Part shown: in pieces, positions 17,725-25,765 of the stretch
Layout: every line of letters starts with the position of its first letter
Position numbering within the stretch: position 1 is the stretch's first letter
From: Mesorhizobium loti
Lineage (GTDB): Bacteria; Pseudomonadota; Alphaproteobacteria; Rhizobiales; Rhizobiaceae
DNA length: 64,000 bases
NCBI RefSeq assembly: GCF_002858745.1
Contig: NZ_PJRO01000019.1
Span: forward strand, 55,386 to 119,385
Reading direction: 5' to 3'
The notes under the pieces: model-generated
Database searches by the model: none
Told to the model about the DNA's origin: nothing
Seen by the model: the letters and a program-made list of their open reading frames with translations, nothing else
Made by a program: the position numbers and the translations under genes

Positions 17725-19121
17725 TGTCCGTCAATCTCGCCTCTTTCCTGTATCTCGTCTCCGGCATTCTCTTCATCCTGGCGTTGCGAGGCCTGTCGCA
17801 TCCGACCACGAGCCGGCAGGGCAATCTCTACGGCATGATCGGCATGGCGATCGCCATCGTCACCACGCTGTTGCTGGCCAAGCCTTCCTTCGGCGGCTTT
17901 GCTCTGATCGTGGCCGGACTGGCCATCGGCGGTGGTGTCGGCGCCTACACGGCCCGCCGCATCGCAATGACCTCGATGCCGCAACTGGTGGCGGCCTTCC
18001 ATTCGCTGGTCGGCATGGCGGCCGTGATGGTGGCGGCAGCCGCCATGTATGCGCCGGCGTCCTTCGGCATTGGCGAAGTGGGTGCCATCCACGGCCAGGC
18101 GCTGGTGGAAATGAGCCTGGGCGTCGCGATTGGTGCGATCACCTTCACCGGTTCGGTGATCGCCTTCCTGAAGCTGGACGGGCGTATGTCCGGCAAGCCG
18201 ATCATGCTGCCGGCCCGCCATCTCATCAATATCGTGCTTGGCGCGGCGCTCGTCGTGCTGATCATCCTGCTCGTCACCACCCAGAGCTATGCCGTCTTCT
18301 GGCTGATCGTTCTCGTCTCGCTGGCGCTGGGTGTCCTGCTCATCGTCCCGATTGGTGGCGCCGACATGCCCGTCGTGGTGTCGATGCTCAATTCCTATTC
18401 GGGTTGGGCTGCAGCGGCTCTCGGCTTCACACTCGGCAATCTCGCGCTGATCATCACCGGCGCGCTGGTCGGCTCGTCGGGCGCGATCCTGTCCTACATC
18501 ATGTGCAAAGGCATGAACCGCTCCTTCATCTCGGTCATTCTCGGCGGCTTCGGCGGCGAGACGGCCGCTGCGGTGGATGACGGCATCCAGCGCACGGTGA
18601 AGACCGGTGCGGCAGCCGATGCAGCCTATCTGATGATGAACGCGCAGAAGGTCATCATCGTGCCGGGCTACGGCATGGCGGTTGCCCAGGCGCAGCACGC
18701 GCTGCGCGAAATGGCCGACAAGCTGAAGGCCAACGGCGTCGAGGTGAAGTATGCCATTCATCCGGTCGCGGGCCGCATGCCCGGCCACATGAACGTGCTG
18801 CTGGCAGAAGCCAACGTGCCTTACGACGAAGTGTTCGAGCTGGAGGACATCAATTCCGAGTTCGCACAGGCCGATGTCGCCTATGTCATCGGCGCCAATG
18901 ACGTCACCAACCCGTCTGCGCGCGACGACAAGTCCTCGCCGATCTACGGCATGCCGATCCTCGACGTCGACAAGGCGCGCACTTGCCTTTTCGTCAAGCG
19001 CTCGCTGGGTTCGGGCTACGCCGGCATCGACAACACGCTGTTCTACAAGGACGGCACGATGATGCTGCTCGGCGACGCCAAGAAGATGACCGAGGAAATC
19101 GTCAAGGCGATGGATCACTAA
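17721..19121 (+). CDS. pntB: NAD(P) transhydrogenase subunit beta
   Basis: The 466-residue beta subunit. The N-terminal ~270 residues are transmembrane helices with [22 protein letters not shown]-type sequence; the C-terminal domain III binds NADP(H), with [18 protein letters not shown] and the [12 protein letters not shown] and LFVKRSL loops. It completes the transhydrogenase. The start overlaps the preceding gene by four bases and the operon ends at a strong hairpin 52 bases downstream. Confidence 0.95.
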   Translation: [466 protein letters not shown]

Positions 19122-19173
19122 TCCATCGCCGGCGCTCCAGGTCCAGCGCTGGACGAGATATTCCCAATAAAAG

Positions 19174-19204
19174 AAAAGCCCGGCTTGCGCCGGGCTTTTC
19201 TTTT
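19174..19204. terminator. Bidirectional terminator between pntB and the binding-protein gene
   Basis: A perfect 11-bp stem (AAAAGCCCGGC, 19174-19184, with GCCGGGCTTTT, 19189-19199) closes a TTGC loop. T-rich sequence follows on the plus strand and an A run lies on the other side, so it can serve both converging genes. Confidence 0.9.
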
Positions 19205-19237
19205 ATCTCTATGGCCGTCGAGCAGTTGATGCGGTTG

Positions 19238-20413
19238 TTATTCGGCAGGCATCTTGCAGTCGGCGGCGTAGCTGTCGCTGTGCGCGGTCAGCACCTTGCT
19301 GTCGGTCTTCAGCATCATCTTGCCGTCGGCACCTTTTTCGGCTTTCAGCGAATACCAGTCCTGGACGGGATGCTGGTTGGGTCCGAACTTGAAGGAGCCG
19401 CGTACGGAAGGGATTTCCGCGCTGAGCAGGCCCTTGCGCAGTGCCGCGATGTCGCCCGCACCGGCAGGATCCTTCTCGATGCCGGCACCGATCAGCAGGG
19501 CGGCATCATAACCTTGCGCCGCATAATAGGTGATCGGACGATCGCCATACTTTACACGCCATGCGGCAACGAAGGCCTTGTTGACGGCATTGTCGAAGTC
19601 GTCGTTCCAATGGCTGGTCACCTTCACGCCGGACGCAGCGTCGCCGACAGCCTGGACGATGACCTGGTCGAGCGAAGCCGGGTGCACCACCATCGGAATT
19701 TCCTTGAGCAGGCCGGATTGCTGGTATTGGCGCATGAAGGCGATGCCGAGGCCGCCTGGTTCGAACTCATAAACGACATCTGGCTTCGTGGCGCGGATCT
19801 GCGCCATCTCGCTGGCGAAGTCGGTCTGGTCGAGGCTGGTGTAGGTTTCGCCGACGACCTCGCCTTTGTAGAAGCGCTTGAAGGCGCCCATGGTTTCCTT
19901 GCCGGCCTGGTAGTTCGGGGCGATCAGGAATGCCTTCTTGTAACCCAGCGACTGCGCGAGTGCGCCGGCGCTTTCGCCCTGGCTGTCGTCCTGCCAGGAG
20001 CTGACGAAATAGTTCGGGTGGCAATCCTTGCCGGCGAAGGTGGCCGAGGCCGTATTGGCGCTGACATAAAGCGCGTCATTGTCGAGGATCTCGGGAACGG
20101 CGGCAAAGGCAACGTTCGCGAAAACCATGCCGGTGAAGACCTTGATGCCCTGTTCGGAAAGCATCTTGTCGGCGATCTGCCGGGCGTTGCCGGGCTTGAG
20201 GCTATCGTCTTCGACCACCAGTTCCACCGGAGCGCCGCCAAGCTTGCCCTTGTTCTGGTCGATCGCCAGCTGGAAGCCGTCGCGAATGTCCTGGCCGAGA
20301 TATCCTGCCGGGCCCGAAAGTGTGGTGATCATGCCTATCTTGAGCGGATCGGCATGAGCCGTACCCGCCAGCAGCGCCAAGGTGGCGGCTGCCAATATTC
20401 CCTTGCAAGACAT
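19238..20413 (-). CDS. LIV-type ABC transporter substrate-binding protein (no permease beside it)
   Basis: A 391-residue periplasmic binding protein of the Peripla_BP_6 family. The signal peptide MSCKGILAAATLALLAGTAHA is followed by DPLKIGMITTLSGPAGYLGQDIRDGFQLA. It is a clear paralogue of the binding protein at 28961-30118: the two share long blocks (MITTLSGPAGYLGQD, YKKAF-IAPNYQAGK, RLDQTDFA/SLDQTDFA, PGGLGI-F-RQY). No permease or ATPase gene is adjacent, so it probably delivers a related ligand to the LIV importer at 30-33 kb. The ATG at 20413 has GGGAGGG seven bases upstream; the longer reading frame has none. Confidence 0.88.
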   Translation of the reverse strand: MSCKGILAAATLALLAGTAHADPLKIGMITTLSGPAGYLGQDIRDGFQLAIDQNKGKLGGAPVELVVEDDSLKPGNARQIADKMLSEQGIKVFTGMVFANVAFAAVPEILDNDALYVSANTASATFAGKDCHPNYFVSSWQDDSQGESAGALAQSLGYKKAFLIAPNYQAGKETMGAFKRFYKGEVVGETYTSLDQTDFASEMAQIRATKPDVVYEFEPGGLGIAFMRQYQQSGLLKEIPMVVHPASLDQVIVQAVGDAASGVKVTSHWNDDFDNAVNKAFVAAWRVKYGDRPITYYAAQGYDAALLIGAGIEKDPAGAGDIAALRKGLLSAEIPSVRGSFKFGPNQHPVQDWYSLKAEKGADGKMMLKTDSKVLTAHSDSYAADCKMPAE

Positions 20414-20622
20414 AGAGGTCCCTCCCGTTTGTGTTCTAAATACAGGAGAGTGTCCGCGATCCCGGGTCGCGGTTTTGTGGCTTGCCCCTGCATACAGTCG
20501 TCCCGCCGTTGCCGGCAGGTCGTCCACGCGGCCAAGCTTGGGCCAATCATTCTTGCCGTAAATGGAAAACTCATCTCCCAGCTATGAAGCCAGGGAATAG
20601 CAATGGCTCCGGCAGCCGATGA

Positions 20623-21549
20623 TCAGGCCGTAAGATCCATGGCCGTTCTCCTGAGCATTTCCGCCAGCAGTTCGGCTGCCGGAGAAAGCCTGGCGTTGGT
20701 ACGGGTGGTGATCCCGATCGGGATGGCGGTTGTACGCAGTTTGACGGGCAGGATGGTGATCGCACCGGCGGCAGCCTCCCTGCGCGCGACCTGGGCCGGA
20801 AAGACGCCAAGATAATCGGCATCGACGAGCAGGGCGCGGTTGGTAAGCAGGGAGACGGAATCGACAGCGTGAACCGGCGGTTCGAGGCCTTCTTCACGGA
20901 ATGCAATATCGATCTGCCGTCTCAGGCTGGTTTCCTGCGGCGGCAAAATCCACTCCCAGCCGATGAGGTCGGCAAGACTCAGGCCACGCCCGTCGGCCAG
21001 GGGATGGCCACGGCGTGCGACGACGCAGGCGATGTCGTCCATCAGCACTTCCTGCACGACGTTGAGCCTGTCGCGGAGCTCCGACAGCCGCCCGACCACC
21101 ATGTCCAGTTCACCGGCGCGTAGTGCCGGGATCAGCACGTCATTGGTACCTTCGACGATCTTCACCACGAGCTTGGGGCGATCCTTGCGCAGGCGGGCGA
21201 TGGCAGTCGGCAACAACTCGGCGGCAGCGGACAAAAGCGTGCCGATGGCGACCCGGCCGCCGGTGCCGTCGCGCAGATCGGCGAGATGCTCTTCCGCATG
21301 CGCAAGCTGGGTGATGACAAGGCGGGCATGTTCGGCAAGCGTTTCCCCGAACATGGTCGGCACCACGCCGCGATTGCTGCGGTCGAACAGGCGGGCCTTG
21401 GTCAAGGCTTCCACTTCCTGCAGCGCCTTGGTGACGGCCGACTGCGTCATGTTAAGCCGTTTCGCCGCGCGCACGAGATTGCCTTCCTCGACGATGGCCA
21501 CGACCATTCTCAAATGGCGGATGGTGAGGCGGCTGGTGACGAGTTTCAT
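20623..21549 (-). CDS. LysR-family transcriptional regulator, divergent from the monooxygenase operon
   Basis: A 308-residue LysR protein. The N-terminal helix-turn-helix (LTIRHLRMVVAIVEEGNLVRAAKRLNMTQSAVTKALQEVE) is followed by the periplasmic-binding-like effector domain. The sequence style (DRSNRGVVPTMFGETLAEHARLV) resembles the GbpR/PcaQ branch. The ATG at 21549 fits the family length; the extension to 21726 is not conserved in character. It is divergent from the monooxygenase/dioxygenase/formamidase operon, and 210 bases upstream of the LIV-type binding-protein gene on the same strand. It is the likely activator of both. Confidence 0.9.
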   Translation of the reverse strand: MKLVTSRLTIRHLRMVVAIVEEGNLVRAAKRLNMTQSAVTKALQEVEALTKARLFDRSNRGVVPTMFGETLAEHARLVITQLAHAEEHLADLRDGTGGRVAIGTLLSAAAELLPTAIARLRKDRPKLVVKIVEGTNDVLIPALRAGELDMVVGRLSELRDRLNVVQEVLMDDIACVVARRGHPLADGRGLSLADLIGWEWILPPQETSLRRQIDIAFREEGLEPPVHAVDSVSLLTNRALLVDADYLGVFPAQVARREAAAGAITILPVKLRTTAIPIGITTRTNARLSPAAELLAEMLRRTAMDLTA

Positions 21550-21616
21550 GAGCGCGTTGCCGGTTCGTTGGTTGGATCCTCTCTGATATTCCAAAGCTTC
21601 ATAGAAAATTCCATAG

Positions 21617-21634
21617 AATTCATTTGTATGAATT
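21617..21634. promoter_or_regulatory. Palindrome AATTCAT-TTGT-ATGAATT between LysR gene and monooxygenase operon
   Basis: Seven-base perfect inverted arms separated by four bases lie in the 216-base divergent region, 68 bases from the LysR start. The position and AT-rich composition fit a LysR recognition site. Confidence 0.55.
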
Positions 21635-21765
21635 GCCAATCGCTGGAAGTTTGTCACGAACCGGCTGGGCGCAAACCCGCCGATGGGGAGATATTGGCGC
21701 GACCATCTGCGGCGAGGCCAGATCAAGAACAGGTGCGGTCAGCACCGGTGGGAGGAAGTCAGGCG

Positions 21766-22923
21766 ATGATGCAGCGAACCGGTGCCGGGCGCCGTGCCGA
21801 GGTTGCAGGCGCGGGAATTGGCGGATTGACGGTGGCAGCAGCGCTTGCGCAGCGTGGCTGGTCGGTGACCGTGCACGAACGTGCGCCGACTCTCCGCACC
21901 TTCGGCGCCGGCATCTATATCTGGAGCAATGGATTGCGCGTGCTCAAGGCGATCGGCGCCTACGAACAGGCGACCGTTGGCGCGCATATCGGCCCGCAAT
22001 TCCACACCCGCGACCACAACGACACCACGATGGAGGAAATCCCCATCAACGGGCCGGGTGATGCACGGCTCATCACCATCCTGCGCGAACAGCTGATCAA
22101 CACGCTGGTCGACACCTGCCGTAATGCCGGTGTCGAGATACTGACCGGTTCGGCAGCTATCGGCGCTACGCCGGAGGGCGAGCTGCTGCTTGAAGGCGGG
22201 GACCGGCGCAAGGCGGATCTGGTGGTTGGCGCCGACGGCATCAATTCCAATGTGCGAGATTCGCTCGACCTGATGATGTATCGCAAGCATCTCGGCTACG
22301 GTGCGATCCGGATGCTGATCCCGCGTGACGACAACGACGTGTCGAGCGAGGACCGTGATCGCTACATCGAATACTTCACCGGTTCGCGCCGTATCCTCTA
22401 TACGCCGGCCAGCGCCTCCGACCTTTATGTTGCCTTGTGCTGTGCGGCCGACGACGCCAAGGCGCTTAAAGTGCCCGCGGATCGCCAATTGTGGACGGAG
22501 TCCTTCCCACATCTCGCCAACCTGGTCGCGCGCTTCGGCGATGCCGGCCGCTGGGATGCCTTCGAGGTCGTGAAGCTCAAGCAGTGGAGCAAAGGACGGG
22601 TTGCGATCCTGGGCGACGCTGCCCATGCGATGCCGCCTTATCTCGGACAGGGTGGTGGCTGCGCGCTGATGAACGGCCTGGCGCTCGCGGCCGCCGCTAC
22701 GGATGCTCCCGATATTGCAAGTGCCCTTGCGGAGTGGGAAGCGCGTGAACGTCCGCTGACCGAGCATACCCAGGACACGGCCGAAAGGCTGGGTGATATG
22801 AATTTCTGGCCCGACGACATCCGCTCACAGGTTCTGAAGATCACGGGCAGGTCCGCCGAGATCGGCGCGGTGCGCATGAAGACCGCGCGCCATATTCCGA
22901 CGGCCACCGAAGCTTTCGCCTGA
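21766..22923 (+). CDS. FAD-dependent aromatic monooxygenase, putative quinolone 3-hydroxylase
   Basis: A 385-residue class A flavoprotein monooxygenase. Seen: GAGIGGLTVAAALAQRGWSVTVHE (FAD Rossmann motif), RRKADLVVGADGINSNVRDS (the DG motif) and VAILGDAAHAMPPYLGQGGGCALMNG (the GD motif and FAD ribityl contact). This is the PHBH/salicylate hydroxylase fold that includes PqsH and the 4-oxoquinoline 3-monooxygenases. Directly downstream is a Hod-type dioxygenase whose known substrates are 3-hydroxy-4-quinolones. The inferred role is therefore hydroxylation at C3 of a 4-quinolone using NAD(P)H and oxygen. GGAGGA lies 10 bases before the ATG. It is the first gene of a three-gene operon. Confidence 0.82.
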   Translation: MMQRTGAGRRAEVAGAGIGGLTVAAALAQRGWSVTVHERAPTLRTFGAGIYIWSNGLRVLKAIGAYEQATVGAHIGPQFHTRDHNDTTMEEIPINGPGDARLITILREQLINTLVDTCRNAGVEILTGSAAIGATPEGELLLEGGDRRKADLVVGADGINSNVRDSLDLMMYRKHLGYGAIRMLIPRDDNDVSSEDRDRYIEYFTGSRRILYTPASASDLYVALCCAADDAKALKVPADRQLWTESFPHLANLVARFGDAGRWDAFEVVKLKQWSKGRVAILGDAAHAMPPYLGQGGGCALMNGLALAAAATDAPDIASALAEWEARERPLTEHTQDTAERLGDMNFWPDDIRSQVLKITGRSAEIGAVRMKTARHIPTATEAFA

Positions 22924-22974
22924 TCGCTTTCATCGAGGGGCCGCCCTTCGTCTCGCATTTCCGGAGTTTCTTGC

Positions 22975-23763
22975 ATGCAGTCCATCCAGATCGGAGCCAA
23001 CACGCTGTCCTACGACGAAGCAGGCGAGGGGGATGTCCTCCTGCTGTTGTCGGGCTGGTGCCAGGACCATCGTCTGTTCAAGACCCTGGCGCCTGAACTT
23101 GCGCGCAGCCACCGTGTCATCCGGCTGGACTGGCGTGGCCACGGCCTGCATCGGGATCACGATGGCGATTTTGTCACCGACGATCAGGCTTCCGATGTCA
23201 TCGCTTTTCTCGACCGGATGAAGATCGACAAGGTCGTGCCGGTTTCGACCTCGCATGGCGGCTGGGCGAATATGGAAGTGACCGACCGTCTCGGTACTAC
23301 GCGCGTGCCGCGCTCCGTCGTCGTCGACTGGATTCAGACTACGCCTAACGAAGCCTTTTTCTCGATGATCGATCACATCCAGGATCGCACCAACTGGGAG
23401 AATGGTCGCGGCGATTTCTTCAACTACTGGATCGGCGACACCGACAACCCGGACATCATAGACCATGTGAACGAAGAGATGGCCAAATACAGCTTCGAGA
23501 TGTGGGCTCGCTCCGGCCGCGAGATCGCAAGGGCCTATCGCAAATGGGGCAATCCGATGCAGCGCATGGCTGCGATGGAGGAGCACCGCCCGATAACGCA
23601 CATCTACTCGCAGCCGTTCGAACCCGAATATGCGCAGGCGCAACTCGATTTCGCCGCCGGACACGACTGGTACAAGCCGAACAAGCTGCCGGGCCGGACG
23701 CATTTCCCGACACTCGAACAGCCGAAGGTGGTCGCTGAGACCATTCGGGCCTTTGTCAGCTAG
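22975..23763 (+). CDS. Cofactor-free 3-hydroxy-4-quinolone 2,4-dioxygenase-like protein (Hod/Qdo family)
   Basis: A 262-residue alpha/beta-hydrolase-fold protein that matches the Hod/Qdo dioxygenases rather than ordinary hydrolases. Shared blocks are GWCQDHRLFK (27-36), DWRGHGL (52-58), SHGGW (93-97), VDWI (117-120), RSGREIARAY (179-188), GNPMQRMA (192-199), RPITHIYSQP-EPEY (205-219) and THFP (242-245). The His243/Asp118 pair matches the substrate-deprotonating dyad and Ser93 the nucleophile-elbow serine. Family members open the quinolone ring between C2 and C4 with release of CO, giving an N-acylanthranilate. Two pocket positions that are His in Hod appear as Gln30 and Thr92 here, suggesting a different substituent on the ring. 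It lies 51 bases after the monooxygenase gene. Confidence 0.82.
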   Translation: MQSIQIGANTLSYDEAGEGDVLLLLSGWCQDHRLFKTLAPELARSHRVIRLDWRGHGLHRDHDGDFVTDDQASDVIAFLDRMKIDKVVPVSTSHGGWANMEVTDRLGTTRVPRSVVVDWIQTTPNEAFFSMIDHIQDRTNWENGRGDFFNYWIGDTDNPDIIDHVNEEMAKYSFEMWARSGREIARAYRKWGNPMQRMAAMEEHRPITHIYSQPFEPEYAQAQLDFAAGHDWYKPNKLPGRTHFPTLEQPKVVAETIRAFVS

Positions 23764-23775
23764 GAGCTGCATCTT

Positions 23776-24651
23776 ATGGCCGGACTAGCCGCCGAAGCCG
23801 ATTGGCCGCGAGAGATTCTGGACCGCGACTACAGCGCGCGCGCCTCGGTCTCGGCCGAGGTGTTCGAGGCCGAGATGCGGAACTATCGAAGCCGATCGGA
23901 GGCGGTGAAGCATGTCGCTTCGTATCGTGACGTCGTCTACGATGCCGAGAGCGGTCAGACACTTGATATCTATGGCGTCGGCGCGGAACCGCGACCGGTT
24001 TTCATGTTCATCCACGGTGGCTATTGGCGGATGCTTTCAAAGCAGGATTCCGCCTTCATGGCCGCGATGCTGGCGCGGCATGGCATCGCGACCGCCGTGG
24101 TGGATTACAGGCTGGCGCCAGAGGTGGACCTGGCCGAAATCGTGCGTGAGGTCCGTGCCGCTGTCAGTTTCCTTTGGTGTGAGGGATCGCGCCTTGGCAT
24201 CGACCCCAACCGCATCTTTGTTGGCGGCAGTTCCGCCGGCGGCCATCTGACGGGCGCGGTCTTGGCCGGAGGATGGCACGATGCGTTCGATGTGCCGGAG
24301 GATGTCATCAAAGGTGCCATGCCGATCAGCGGCCTGTTCCACCTGGCGCCGATCTCGCGGTCGTTCGTGCAGGACTGGATCAAGCTTGACGAGCATTCCG
24401 TCAGGCAGTTGAGTCCGGCTGAAAACCTGCCACGCGTCGGCTGCCCCATCGTGACGGCCTATGCGGCGGGCGAGCCTGACGGATTCAAACGCCAGTCGGC
24501 GGAATATCACCGCCTGTGGCGGGAAGCGGGTTTTTCCTCCACGCTGATGGAAATCGACAACCGCAATCATTTCGATGTGGTGCTCGATCTGGCGGATAGC
24601 CGGGCAGCGCTCTCCCAGGCGTTGCTGCGCCTGATCAATGGCGAGCTGTAG
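23776..24651 (+). CDS. Arylformamidase-like alpha/beta hydrolase (KynB-type activity)
   Basis: A 291-residue hydrolase with the HGGYW oxyanion motif (residues 80-84) and GGSSAGG elbow (nucleophile Ser153) of the animal-type kynurenine formamidases. A late Asp (GEPDG) and His (NRNHFDV) complete the triad. It would release formate (or a short acid) from an N-acylated aromatic amine. It starts 12 bases after the dioxygenase stop with GGAG as ribosome site. In the context of a Hod-type enzyme, whose product is an N-formyl- or N-acylanthranilate, the natural reading is deacylation to anthranilate or 3-hydroxyanthranilate. No tryptophan dioxygenase or kynureninase gene is present, which argues against the ordinary kynurenine route. 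Confidence 0.85.
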   Translation: MAGLAAEADWPREILDRDYSARASVSAEVFEAEMRNYRSRSEAVKHVASYRDVVYDAESGQTLDIYGVGAEPRPVFMFIHGGYWRMLSKQDSAFMAAMLARHGIATAVVDYRLAPEVDLAEIVREVRAAVSFLWCEGSRLGIDPNRIFVGGSSAGGHLTGAVLAGGWHDAFDVPEDVIKGAMPISGLFHLAPISRSFVQDWIKLDEHSVRQLSPAENLPRVGCPIVTAYAAGEPDGFKRQSAEYHRLWREAGFSSTLMEIDNRNHFDVVLDLADSRAALSQALLRLINGEL

Positions 24652-24657
24652 CCCTCG

Positions 24658-25569
24658 TCAATTGTTCTCGCGCGGGATGAGGCGCTGTGCATAGCGCCTG
24701 ACGACCGCAACGAATGCCTGCGTGGCTGGGGAGACGGAACGTCCCGTAGCGTGGATCATGGCCACCTCGCGCGCGATGTTGGGGTCGACCAGCGGCTTGC
24801 CCACGACCTTGCGGTGACGCGCCGCTGCCAAAGCGTAGGCTGGAAGCACGGCCACCCCCAACCCCGCTTCGACGAGCGCCAGGGCGGTCGTCACCTGGCT
24901 GACCTCGAATGCAGGTTTGAGCGGAATCTCACTGGTCTCGAAGCCTACTTCGACCAGCAGGCGAATGCCGCTTTCGCGCGTCAGCGTGATCAGCGGCTGA
25001 TCCGCCAGATCGCGCCATCTGGTGGTGGCTGCATGTGTAAAAGGGGAGCGGTCATCGCAGAACAGCATCAGGCTGTCGCGCACCAGGGCGACGCGCTCGA
25101 TACCGTCCTCGGCGGGCGAGAAGGTTCCAAGCCCGCAATCGGCCTTGCCGCTGCGCACAGCCTCGACGATCTGCTCGGTGCCGACGTCGGCGAGCTGCAC
25201 GGCGATACCCGGATAACTCCGCTGGAATTCGGCAATCGCCTGCGGCAGCACGACGGAAGCCAGCAAGGGCGGTGCCGCGATGCGCAAGCGGCCACGCCTG
25301 CGCTCTGCCAGCATATGAACGCCCTCCACGGCATGTTCCAGTTCTTCCATCACCTTCGTCGTGGAGTTCTGGAACTCCCGACCGGCATCGGTCAGCTCGA
25401 CACGGCGGGTGGTGCGGTCGAACAGGCGCACCGACAGTATATCCTCAAGGTCGCGGATCGCCTGCGAGAGCGCCGGCTGTGCCGTGCCAAGGCGTTTCGA
25501 GGCGCGCGAGAAATTGCCGAGTTCGGCGACCGCCAGGAACTGCTGGATTTGCTTGATGGTGATCTTCAT
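24658..25569 (-). CDS. LysR-family transcriptional regulator, divergent from the hydroxyanthranilate operon
   Basis: A 303-residue LysR protein with helix-turn-helix at MKITIKQIQQFLAVAELGNFSRASKRLGTAQPALSQAIRDLE and a standard effector-binding domain. It ends seven bases after the arylformamidase stop, converging on that gene. It is divergent from the aldehyde dehydrogenase gene that opens the operon containing 3-hydroxyanthranilate dioxygenase and the LIV importer. It probably activates that operon with a pathway intermediate as effector. The ATG at 25569 places the helix-turn-helix at its usual position; a longer frame runs to 25608. Confidence 0.9.
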   Translation of the reverse strand: MKITIKQIQQFLAVAELGNFSRASKRLGTAQPALSQAIRDLEDILSVRLFDRTTRRVELTDAGREFQNSTTKVMEELEHAVEGVHMLAERRRGRLRIAAPPLLASVVLPQAIAEFQRSYPGIAVQLADVGTEQIVEAVRSGKADCGLGTFSPAEDGIERVALVRDSLMLFCDDRSPFTHAATTRWRDLADQPLITLTRESGIRLLVEVGFETSEIPLKPAFEVSQVTTALALVEAGLGVAVLPAYALAAARHRKVVGKPLVDPNIAREVAMIHATGRSVSPATQAFVAVVRRYAQRLIPRENN

Positions 25570-25639
25570 GCGTGGAGGTTCCGATCTCCGGATGCCCGCA
25601 GCTTTCAAAGGAAGTTAATTCATATAAGAATCCATATTA

Positions 25640-25674
25640 ATTTATCGGATAAATCCGTCTTGTCGATATATCGA
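25640..25674. promoter_or_regulatory. Two palindromes in the LysR/aldehyde dehydrogenase divergent promoter
   Basis: ATTTATC-G-GATAAAT (25640-25654) and the 12-base perfect palindrome TCGATATATCGA (25663-25674) sit side by side in an AT-rich stretch 70-105 bases upstream of the LysR start codon. They are candidate binding sites for that regulator. Confidence 0.5.
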
Positions 25675-25765
25675 AATCCATCGATCTTGGCGTGCGGGAG
25701 GTTGCCGGCTCGAGCTGCGCGACGGCTTCCCACAATTCATGCCAGTACGGAGCCGAGACGCCCCT

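Noticed and set aside
17661..19118. Long minus-strand reading frame (485 codons) opposite pntB
   Set aside because: Same cause: a mirror of the pntB codons. The product is rich in Arg, His, Asp and Gln and matches no family.
21766..24651. Ordinary kynurenine pathway (kynurenine monooxygenase plus formamidase)
   Set aside because: The monooxygenase is too short and lacks the C-terminal membrane region of kynurenine monooxygenase. No tryptophan dioxygenase or kynureninase gene is present, and the middle gene is Hod-like rather than a kynureninase.
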